Source: CALZJC01 sp041574955
GTDB lineage: Bacteria > Acidobacteriota > Thermoanaerobaculia > Multivoradales > JAHEKO01
NCBI GenBank assembly: GCA_041574955.1
Contig: JBFGNS010000126.1
Location: 1-12,473 of the forward strand
Direction of reading: 5' to 3'
Length of the DNA: 12,473 bases
The stretch's first letter is position 1. Every line of letters starts with the position of its first letter. Shown here in pieces: positions 5,749-12,473 of this stretch. The notes under the pieces are model-generated. The model was not told the DNA's origin. It worked only from the letters and a program-made list of their open reading frames with translations, and ran no database searches. A program made the translations under genes and the position numbers.

Positions 5749-8205
5749 CTACTGCGCCCGGCCCGACAGATGTTCGTCGGCGATGGCGGCCCTCACCAGC
5801 CCCAGCAGCTGGTCGAGATCGCGCTCGCCGGTATCTTCCTCGGCGGCGCGCTCGATCGCCCGGCGCCCCTTCTCCACCGCCTGCCAGCCGCCGTCGTGGG
5901 TCCGCCAGGCGATGGTCTGGGCGCGGCGGTGGTGCAGGTCGGCCTTGAGCCAGTAGCGGCGATCGGCGCGCACCACGGCGACCCGTGCGCCCTCGTCTCC
6001 CAGCTCCCCGGCCTCGACCTCGAGCCCCAGGGTGCTGGCGATCGGGTGGCGCGGGTACTCGTGCAGCCGCACCGCCAGCGGGCGCTCGGTGACCCCCACC
6101 CTCGGCGGCTTGTCGCGGCCCCGCCAGCGGCCCAGCACCGTCTGCGAGATGACCAGCGACTCGTAACACGGTTGGCGCGGGTCCTCGGCGTCGCGGAACC
6201 GTTTCATGATGAAGTTGTCGAAGTAGAGGCCGGCGATAGGGCGCTTCGAACCGCCCCTGGCGGGACCGACGGGGCGCAGAGAGCTCCAGTCGTCAGTGTC
6301 CGTCGCCAGCCCGCCGCCCGCCAGCCCGGCCTCGAGCCACCGGCCGAGCGCCTCGGCCGCCGCCGGACCGGGGGTCGCCATCGCGCCGCGCCGCCGCCAT
6401 CCCGGCGCCGGTCGCCGCCCGGGTGCCGGCCGCGCCTCGGCGATCTCGAGCAGCAGCCGCTCCTCCTCTCCCTGCCCCATGCCGGCAGCCGGCAGCTCCT
6501 TGGCATGCAGCCGCATCAGGCGGCGCCCGGCGCCGCTGCCCACCGGCTCGAGCCACGGGTCGGTGCCGGGCTCGAAGCGGGCGAACTCGGTGGGCAGGCC
6601 GGTGAACTCCCTGCCGGTGCTCACCGCCAGCGGGCTGTCGTTGAACACGTAGGCCCAGAACAGCGCCGGAAACGACTTCTCGCCTCCCACCGGCGTGACC
6701 TCGATCGGCACCGCGAAGCCGACCTGGCGGCTTGCCCACCAGCCGACATCGTTGGCCGGCGCCGACATCTTGCCGTAGGTGCTCACCACCAGCAGCACCA
6801 GCGCGGGCGGCGGCTTCTCCCCCTCGCCGAGCTCGGCGGGCGGGTCGGGCAGCACCCGCACCCCGGCGCCGGTCACCTCGGCCGGCGGCAGGGAGCGCTC
6901 GACGTAGCCCTGCAGCACCTCGCGGTCGGCCCACAGCGGCACCAGCCGCACGCTGGCGTCCCAGAAGTCGAACGGCCCCTCGACCGGCTGCGCCAGCGGT
7001 CCGGCCGTCGTGACGTACGGGATCGACAGCCGCCTGCCGGGCTCGACGTGGGGCGACGGATCGCTGCCGGTGCACCACTCGGAGCCCTCGGCGCGCCAGC
7101 ACAGCCGCCGGCCCGCCTCGTAGCGCAGGTCGGTCGACAGCCAGAACGGCATCACCGGCTGGAGCGTCTGCATCACCTCGCCGTTGACCCGTTCCTCGCC
7201 GCTGACCCTGAGCCCCAGCGACTCGACGATCGGATACGAGCGGGTGCGCCGCAACCGCAGGCGGAAGCCGCCGCTCGGGTCGCCGCGCAGCTGCTCGACG
7301 TCGCCCAGCAGGCCGCAGCCGCGGTAGCTCATGAATCGCAGCGGCGCCTGGACCAGAGCCTGGTAGCAGGCGCTGCCGGGCGCCGCGCCGCGTGGCGCCA
7401 GCTCGCCGCCCGGTTGGTCCGTCAGCAGGTCGGAGGAGCGGAACTGCTTGACGTTGATGGTGTTGCCCTGCAGCTCGCCGCCGCTTGCGAGCGGCGCCAG
7501 CAGCTCGGTCAACCAGCCGCCTAGCTGCGCCCCGCCGCCGGTCGCCGTCTCCCACGCCAGCCGCAGGGCGTCGGCGCCGAGACGCGACAGCTCGAGCGCC
7601 GGAGCGAACAGGTTGGCCGGATCGGGGGGAAACTGCAGCGGCGTCTGCGCCGCCTCGTGCTCCACCTCGAGCAGCAACCGGGGGCGGAGCGGCTCGCCGG
7701 CGTAGAGGCGGGAGAACATCAGGGTCTCGAGCGTCAGCAGCCGGCGCGGCGCGCGCGGGTCGGCGGTCCAGCGGTCGACCCCCGGCGCCAGCCGGCCCAT
7801 CACCTTGGGCCAGCCGTACACCTCCCGCCCGGTGATCGTCGACTGCTCGTTGTCGACGAAGATGAACGGCGACACCGACGCCTGGTCCTCCACCCAGCCG
7901 TCCTGCCGGCTCTGGTACCAGCGCACCGGCACCGAGAAAGCGACCTCGTTCTGGGCCACCCAGCCGAGATTGGAGGCCGCCTGCGACATCTTGCCGTAGT
8001 TGATCAGCAGCAGGAAGACGAACGGCATCGACGGCTCGAAGCGGCAGATGCGCGGCGCGATGTTGAGGTAGCCGTCACAGAACTTCTCGAGGCTGTACGG
8101 GTTGGCGCGCAGCGGCAAGACGCGCAGGGTCACTCCCTCGAATTCGAGCGCCGTGGCGGCCCACGAGATCTCCGGACCCGCGATCCTGCGGTCTGCTTCT
8201 GCCAT
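5749..8205 (-). CDS. Tandem-duplicated acetoacetate-decarboxylase-like protein
   Basis: This 818-residue protein contains two acetoacetate decarboxylase (ADC)-like units. Repeat 1 (about 15-400) has YGKMSQAASNLGW (70-82), NEVAFSVPV (86-94), DNEQSTITGREVYGWPKVMG (118-137) and INVKQF (250-255). Repeat 2 (about 410-775) has YGKMSAPANDVGW (477-489), RQVGFAVPI (493-501) and FNDSPLAVSTGREFTGLPTE (521-540). As I recall the Clostridium acetobutylicum enzyme, DNE...GRE...PKK aligns with 118-135, so K134 matches its Schiff-base K115 and E87 its E76, while V135 replaces K116. In repeat 2 the lysine is T539 and the glutamate Q494. The usual enzyme has about 245 residues in one unit, so this is far longer. 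No signal peptide is seen. The ATG at 8205 has GGAG directly against it, too close; an in-frame GTG at 8238 is a possible alternative. The reaction is unknown, and acetone formation is not implied. Confidence 0.85.
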   Translation of the reverse strand: MAEADRRIAGPEISWAATALEFEGVTLRVLPLRANPYSLEKFCDGYLNIAPRICRFEPSMPFVFLLLINYGKMSQAASNLGWVAQNEVAFSVPVRWYQSRQDGWVEDQASVSPFIFVDNEQSTITGREVYGWPKVMGRLAPGVDRWTADPRAPRRLLTLETLMFSRLYAGEPLRPRLLLEVEHEAAQTPLQFPPDPANLFAPALELSRLGADALRLAWETATGGGAQLGGWLTELLAPLASGGELQGNTINVKQFRSSDLLTDQPGGELAPRGAAPGSACYQALVQAPLRFMSYRGCGLLGDVEQLRGDPSGGFRLRLRRTRSYPIVESLGLRVSGEERVNGEVMQTLQPVMPFWLSTDLRYEAGRRLCWRAEGSEWCTGSDPSPHVEPGRRLSIPYVTTAGPLAQPVEGPFDFWDASVRLVPLWADREVLQGYVERSLPPAEVTGAGVRVLPDPPAELGEGEKPPPALVLLVVSTYGKMSAPANDVGWWASRQVGFAVPIEVTPVGGEKSFPALFWAYVFNDSPLAVSTGREFTGLPTEFARFEPGTDPWLEPVGSGAGRRLMRLHAKELPAAGMGQGEEERLLLEIAEARPAPGRRPAPGWRRRGAMATPGPAAAEALGRWLEAGLAGGGLATDTDDWSSLRPVGPARGGSKRPIAGLYFDNFIMKRFRDAEDPRQPCYESLVISQTVLGRWRGRDKPPRVGVTERPLAVRLHEYPRHPIASTLGLEVEAGELGDEGARVAVVRADRRYWLKADLHHRRAQTIAWRTHDGGWQAVEKGRRAIERAAEEDTGERDLDQLLGLVRAAIADEHLSGRAQ

Positions 8206-8361
8206 CTCCGGCTGGGGAGGTTCGGGTTGCCCGGTCACGGTATCACGCGCCCCTGCCGAGCCCCCGCGCGCCCGGCTACCGGCGATGCGGCCGATCGGGG
8301 TTAGAATCACTGCCGTCGGAAGAGCTTCAACTAGAGAGTCAGACAGGGGCCAACGGAGCAC
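8206..8361. promoter_or_regulatory. Divergent control region between ADC-like and kinase genes
   Basis: These 156 bp separate two genes that are read away from each other, so both promoters must lie here or in the gene starts. Toward the kinase there is a good -10 box at 8302. Toward the ADC-like gene only TGATAC (minus strand, 8247-8242) is a faint -10 candidate; it would start transcription very close to the alternative GTG at 8238. No clear operator repeat was seen. Confidence 0.5.
8302..8307 (+). promoter_or_regulatory. Candidate -10 box for the kinase gene
   Basis: TAGAAT matches five of six positions of TATAAT and lies in the only AT-richer patch of the divergent region. Transcription would begin near 8314, giving a leader of about 48 nt. 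The -35 position (8279-8284, CCGGCG) does not match the consensus, which suggests activator dependence or another sigma factor. The same hexamer lies upstream of tRNA-Glu. Confidence 0.45.
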
Positions 8362-11300
8362 ATGAAGTGCGTTAGCTGCGGCTCGGACAACGCGTCCGGG
8401 GCGCGTTTTTGTAACGGCTGCGGTGCGCCGCTGGCGGCCGAGACCGAGGCGGTGACCCTCGAATCGCCGCCGCCCCGGCGCGAGGTGCTGTTCGGCCGCT
8501 ACGAGGTGATCGAGGAGCTCGGCCGCGGCGGCATGGGCAAGGTGTTGCGGGTGCTGGACACCAAGGTCCACGAGGAGGTGGCGCTCAAGCTCATCCGGCC
8601 GCAGCTGGCCGAGAAGGGCGAGACCCTGGAGCGGTTCCGCAACGAGCTCAAGCTGGCGCGCCGCATCTCGCACCGCAACGTCTGCCGGATGTTCGACTTC
8701 GACGAGGTCGACGGCACGCCGTTCATCAGCATGGAGTACATCGAGGGCCGCAGCCTCAACCGGCTGCTCAAGGAGTCGGGCAAGCTGCCGATGGAGCGGC
8801 TGTTGCCGATCGCCGAAGGCATCTGCCGGGGACTCGCCGAGGCCCACCGGCTGGGGGTCGTGCACCGCGATCTCAAGCCGCACAACGTCATGCTCGACTC
8901 GGACGGCGAGCCGCGCATCCTCGACTTCGGCATCGCCCGCTCGACCGCCACCTCCGGGCTGACCGAGATGGGCACCATGCTGGGCACGCCGGAGTACATG
9001 TCGCCCGAGCAGGTGTCGGGAGCCGAGATCGACCGCCGCTCGGACATCTACTCGCTGGGCGTGATCCTGTTCGAGATGGCGATCGGCCGGCTGCCGTTCG
9101 AGGCCGACACGCCGCTGGCCGTGGCGCTCAAGCACAAGACGACACCGGCGCCCGACCCGCGCTCGCTGGACTCCGACCTCGACCCCACGCTGGCGCGGGT
9201 GATCCTCACCTGCCTGCAGAAGAACCCCGACGACCGCTTCTCCGAGGCGACCGAGATCCTCGCCGAGCTGCGCGGCAGACCCCGCGAATCCTCGGCCACC
9301 CTGTTCGCGGCCACCGCCTCGCTGCCGGCGTTTCTGGACGACGAGGTGGTGGAAGCCGAGCCCGGCGAAGAGCCGGTCTTCGCCGGCCGCGAGGCCGAGC
9401 TCGCCCGGCTCGACGGCTTTCTCGACCCGGCGCTCGCCGGCCGCGGCCAGGTGGTGTTCATCACCGGCGAATCGGGAGGCGGCAAGTCGACCCTGAGCAT
9501 CGAGTTCGCGCGCCGCGCCCAGGAGCGCCACGCCGATCTGGTGGTGGCCGCCGGACGGTGCGACGCGCAGACCGGCAGCGGCGACCCCTACCACCCGTTC
9601 CGCCAGATCCTCGAGATGCTGTCGGGCGACGTCGAGGCGCAGTGGTCGGCCGGAGCCGTGAGCCGGCTGCAGGCGGGCCGCCTGTGGAGCCTCATCCCCC
9701 GCACCTGCGCGGCGCTGGTCGAGCACGGCCCCGACCTGATCGAGACGCTGCTGCCCGGCCGGCCGCTGCTCACCCGCGCCGCGGCCTGCGGCGGTTATGG
9801 ACAGGAGTGGTACGACCGCCTCGAGGCCCAGGTGGAGCGACTCGCCGCGCTGCCTCCGGCGAGCGTCAAGGAGACGCAAGTCCTCGAGCAGTACACGCGG
9901 GTGCTGCTCAGTCTGGCTCAGCGCAAGCCGCTCCTGCTGTTGCTCGACGACCTGCACTGGGTCGACGCCGGCTCCGCCAACCTGCTGTTCCACCTCGGCC
10001 GGCGGCTGGCCGAGAGCCCGGTGATGGTGGTCGGCACCTGCCGCACCGCCGAGCTCGCTCTCGGCCGCAACGGCGACCGGCACCCGCTGCAGCCGGTGCT
10101 CAACGAGCTGCAGCGCGATTTCGGATCGATCGAGATCCGGCTCGACGACAGCGAGGACCGCCAGTTTCTCGATGCCTACGTCGACTCGCGAGCCAACCGG
10201 CTGGGCAAGCGGTTTCGCGAGGCCCTGTTCCGCCAGACCCGTGGACACCCCCTGTTCACGGTCGAGCTGCTGCGCAACATGGTCGAGCGCGGTATGCTGA
10301 AGCAGGACTCCGAGGGCAAATGGGTGGAAGGTCCAGAACTCGATTGGGAGGCCCTGCCGGGACGCACCGAAGGCGTCATCAGCGAGCGCATCGACCGCGT
10401 GCCCGCCGAGCTGCGCGAGATTCTCGACCTGGCGAGCGTCGAGGGCGTCGAGTTCACCGCCGAGGCGATCGCGCGGGTGCTCGACCGTGACAGCCGCGAA
10501 GTCGTCAAGAGTCTGAGCGGCGAGCTCGACAAGCGGCACCGGCTGGTCAAGGCGATCGGCATCCGGAGGATCGGCGGCGGCCGGCTGTCGCTGTACCGGT
10601 TCCGGCATCTGCTTTTCCGCAGCTACCTGTACGGCCAGCTCGACGAGGTCGAGCGCTCCTACCACCACGAGGAGGTGGCGGGCGCGCTCGAGGAGCTGTA
10701 CGGCGAGTCGGTCGGGGAGGTGGTGGTGCAGCTCGCCGGTCACTTCGAGATCGCAGGCAACGCCGAGAAAGCGATCCTCTACCACCGGGCCGCCGGCGGC
10801 AGGGCGCTGCGCCTGTCGGCTTTCCGCGAAGCCACCCGCTACCTCGAGAGGGCGCTCGAGCTGCTGTGCGGCCAGCCGGCGTCGGCCGAGCGCGACCTGC
10901 GCGAGCTGGAGCTGCGGATGTCCCTGGTGCTCGGCCTGATCGCGACCGAGGGCTTCGGCTCGGCGGGTCTCGAGCAGAACTTCAGGCGCGTGCGGGAGCT
11001 GTGCAAGGAGCCTCCGGAGACCACCCAGGGGGTGGCGATCCTCTACAGCCTTTGGGGGTTCAACTTCGTGCGGGGACACGCCGAGGAGTCCCGCGAGCTG
11101 GCGGAGCAGCTGGTGGAGCTGGCGGCCCGCACCGACGGCCCGTTCGACCGCGCCACGGCCGACCGGGTGCTGGGCACGACGCTGTTCTACGCGGGCGATC
11201 TGGACGCCGCCCTGGAGCCGCTCGAGCGCGCCGCCGCCGCCTTCGATATCGACCATCACGAGGCGCGCATGATGGCGTTCTCGAACGACCCGCCGTTCGA

Positions 11301-12078
11301 CGCCTGGTTGTACTGCGCCTGGTGCCACATGCTGCGCGGCTCGCTGGAGCGCGGCTGGGCGATGCTCAACGAAGCGGTGGCCGCGGCCGAGACGACGGAG
11401 GATCCGTTCTGCCTCGCCACGGCGCTGTGCTTCCGCGCCGGCCTGGGGTACGACTACGGGCTGGAGCCGGCCGAGATCCTCAAGGCCGCGCAGGGCTGCG
11501 TCGAGCTGTCCGAGGCCGAGGGCTTTCCGTTCTGGCTCGCCCACGCCTCGATCTGGGCCGGGTGGGCGGCGATCGCTGACGGCCAGGGCGACGACGGCCT
11601 GGCCGAGATCCAGAAGGGCCAGGTGATGATCGACGCGATCGGCACCGTGGTGCCCTACGCCTCCGTGCTGGTCCATCTCGCCGACGCCTACCGCCGGCTC
11701 GACCGGCGCCGCGAGGGGCTGGAGGCCTGCGAGCGAGCGCTCGCCGCCTCGGCCGGCTGCGAGCTGGACCGGTTCTACGACGCCGAGGCCCACCGCGTGC
11801 AGGGCGAGCTGCTGCGGCTCACCGGCAAGGCCGAGGAGGCGGCGGCCAGCTTCCGCAGGGCGCGCCAGGTCGCGGCAGGGCAGGGTGCCGCACTGTTCGA
11901 GCTGCGCGCCGCGCTGGCCGAGGCCGAGCTGCTGGCCGAGGCCGGCGACCCGGCCGCCGCCCGCGGCTGCCTCGAGCCGCTGCGGCAGCGGTTCGGCGAC
12001 GGCGAGGGATCGACCTGGCTGCAGCGCGCCGACGAGCTGCTGATCCGCCTGGGTGACGATGCCGCCGGCCCGGCCTGA
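8362..12078 (+). CDS. Zinc-ribbon Ser/Thr kinase fused to P-loop ATPase and TPR region (PknK-like)
   Basis: This is a 1238-residue cytosolic signalling protein with no membrane helix. Residues 3-20 form a zinc ribbon (C3, C6, C17, C20). The kinase domain (about 46-305) is complete: glycine loop GRGGMGKV (54-61), K76 in VALK, E95 in the C helix, HRDLKPHN (168-175), DFG (188-190) and SPE (214-216), with several Ser/Thr in the activation loop. A regulator-type ATPase follows: FAGRE (340-344), Walker A GESGGGKS (369-376), Walker B LLLLLDDLHWVD (524-535) and an arginine in GTCRTAEL (558-565). The rest (about 790-1230) is helical with TPR-like units near 808-836, 932-961, 1097-1132 and 1141-1211. 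Kinase, ATPase and TPR in this order match the PknK type. A ribosome site GGAG lies 3 nt before the ATG. It should phosphorylate partners or itself in response to a signal sensed by the C-terminal part; targets are unknown. Confidence 0.93.
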   Translation: MKCVSCGSDNASGARFCNGCGAPLAAETEAVTLESPPPRREVLFGRYEVIEELGRGGMGKVLRVLDTKVHEEVALKLIRPQLAEKGETLERFRNELKLARRISHRNVCRMFDFDEVDGTPFISMEYIEGRSLNRLLKESGKLPMERLLPIAEGICRGLAEAHRLGVVHRDLKPHNVMLDSDGEPRILDFGIARSTATSGLTEMGTMLGTPEYMSPEQVSGAEIDRRSDIYSLGVILFEMAIGRLPFEADTPLAVALKHKTTPAPDPRSLDSDLDPTLARVILTCLQKNPDDRFSEATEILAELRGRPRESSATLFAATASLPAFLDDEVVEAEPGEEPVFAGREAELARLDGFLDPALAGRGQVVFITGESGGGKSTLSIEFARRAQERHADLVVAAGRCDAQTGSGDPYHPFRQILEMLSGDVEAQWSAGAVSRLQAGRLWSLIPRTCAALVEHGPDLIETLLPGRPLLTRAAACGGYGQEWYDRLEAQVERLAALPPASVKETQVLEQYTRVLLSLAQRKPLLLLLDDLHWVDAGSANLLFHLGRRLAESPVMVVGTCRTAELALGRNGDRHPLQPVLNELQRDFGSIEIRLDDSEDRQFLDAYVDSRANRLGKRFREALFRQTRGHPLFTVELLRNMVERGMLKQDSEGKWVEGPELDWEALPGRTEGVISERIDRVPAELREILDLASVEGVEFTAEAIARVLDRDSREVVKSLSGELDKRHRLVKAIGIRRIGGGRLSLYRFRHLLFRSYLYGQLDEVERSYHHEEVAGALEELYGESVGEVVVQLAGHFEIAGNAEKAILYHRAAGGRALRLSAFREATRYLERALELLCGQPASAERDLRELELRMSLVLGLIATEGFGSAGLEQNFRRVRELCKEPPETTQGVAILYSLWGFNFVRGHAEESRELAEQLVELAARTDGPFDRATADRVLGTTLFYAGDLDAALEPLERAAAAFDIDHHEARMMAFSNDPPFDAWLYCAWCHMLRGSLERGWAMLNEAVAAAETTEDPFCLATALCFRAGLGYDYGLEPAEILKAAQGCVELSEAEGFPFWLAHASIWAGWAAIADGQGDDGLAEIQKGQVMIDAIGTVVPYASVLVHLADAYRRLDRRREGLEACERALAASAGCELDRFYDAEAHRVQGELLRLTGKAEEAAASFRRARQVAAGQGAALFELRAALAEAELLAEAGDPAAARGCLEPLRQRFGDGEGSTWLQRADELLIRLGDDAAGPA

Positions 12079-12473
12079 CCGGCGCCGCCGGGCGCTGGTG
12101 GTCGGCGCCAGCGGTCACGTCGGCAGCGCCGTCGTCCGGCAGCTGCTCGACGAAGGCTGGCAGGTCACCGCCGCCAGCCGCGCCGCCGGCGCCCGACCCA
12201 ACCTCGACGGGCTCGACGTCCGGCGCTTGGCCGGGGACGCCGCCGACCCCGGGCAGCTCGCCGGCTGGGCGGCCGGACACGAGCTGATCGTCGACGCCGC
12301 CGCGCCCTACCCGCTAGACGCCTTCCCCGGCGGCGGCCGTCGGCCGCTGGCGCTGGCCGAGGAGCGCACCCGCCTGCTGCTCGAGGCGGTGGCGGAGAGC
12401 GGTGCGCGGCTCGGCTTCGTCAGCAGCTTCAGCACCCTCGGGCGGCGAGGGGGCCTCGCCGGCCTGCAGGGCG
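12059..12473 (+). CDS. NAD(P)-dependent epimerase/reductase, 5' part only
   Basis: An ATG at 12059 opens a frame that has no stop up to the window end (138 codons seen). The protein starts with a short Arg-rich lead, then the Rossmann motif ALVVGASGHVGSAVVRQLL (12-30) with the GxSGxxG dinucleotide-binding glycines G16, G19 and G22. DAAAPYP and later GFVSSFSTLG fit the strands before the active site of extended short-chain dehydrogenase/epimerase or NmrA-like proteins. The catalytic YxxxK is beyond the edge. The start lies inside the kinase gene, overlapping its end by 20 nt, and GGGTGA just upstream is a poor ribosome site, so coupling to kinase translation is likely. No lysine occurs in the visible part. 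The substrate is unknown. Confidence 0.85.
   Translation, partial: MPPARPDRRRRALVVGASGHVGSAVVRQLLDEGWQVTAASRAAGARPNLDGLDVRRLAGDAADPGQLAGWAAGHELIVDAAAPYPLDAFPGGGRRPLALAEERTRLLLEAVAESGARLGFVSSFSTLGRRGGLAGLQG

Noticed and set aside
4170..7524. Two long plus-strand open frames (4170-5948 and 5716-7524)
   Set aside because: They are antisense to the EEP and ADC-like genes, rich in Arg, Ala, His and Gln with no motif or ribosome site. The minus-strand genes show complete catalytic motifs.
5749..11793. A stop-free minus-strand frame of about 2014 codons
   Set aside because: Only the part up to about 8205 encodes a recognisable protein. The rest is antisense to the intact kinase gene and is a low-complexity product of high GC, where stop codons are rare.
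1..12473. CRISPR arrays, insertion sequences or toxin-antitoxin pairs
   Set aside because: No regularly spaced direct repeats, transposase motifs or small paired genes were found on reading the window.

Overview
This is a gene-dense chromosomal window of very high GC content, roughly 70% by eye. It holds one partial tRNA, six complete protein genes, one further gene that is itself a 5' fragment ending at the window edge, and a large tandem-duplicated enzyme-like gene. A FadL-type outer-membrane protein with a signal peptide points to a diderm bacterium. Strong GGAGG ribosome sites, TAGAAT-type -10 boxes, very low lysine in most proteins and a long zinc-ribbon Ser/Thr kinase with ATPase and TPR parts would fit Acidobacteriota or Myxococcota-like lineages. 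That placement is a guess from style, not from a marker gene. No mobile element, CRISPR array, integrase or rRNA was seen.

Layout: 1-67 (minus) is tRNA-Glu(TTC) lacking its 3' acceptor strand. 68-375 has no gene but carries a candidate tRNA promoter, an 18-bp inverted repeat around two tandem 12-mers, and a perfect 16-bp palindrome. 376-2318 (plus) is a two-gene unit: a four-helix CopD-like membrane protein, then a FadL-type outer-membrane channel. 2501-3331 (plus) is an MscS mechanosensitive channel and 3365-4138 (plus) a PIG-L/LmbE-type deacetylase. These converge on 4251-5570 (minus), an endonuclease/exonuclease/phosphatase-fold protein. 5749-8205 (minus) encodes an 818-residue protein made of two acetoacetate-decarboxylase-like repeats. 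It is transcribed divergently from 8362-12078 (plus), a 1238-residue zinc ribbon/kinase/P-loop ATPase/TPR signalling protein. An NAD-binding epimerase/reductase gene overlaps the kinase stop by 20 nt and runs off the window end.

The left half reads as cell-envelope functions: membrane protein, fatty-acid-type channel, osmotic release valve and a sugar or lipid deacetylase. The right half is the more unusual part. The doubled ADC-like protein keeps the Schiff-base lysine position only in its first repeat. It shares a 156-bp divergent control region with a PknK-like kinase, whose gene is translationally linked to an NAD-dependent enzyme. A functional link among these three is an inference from position only.
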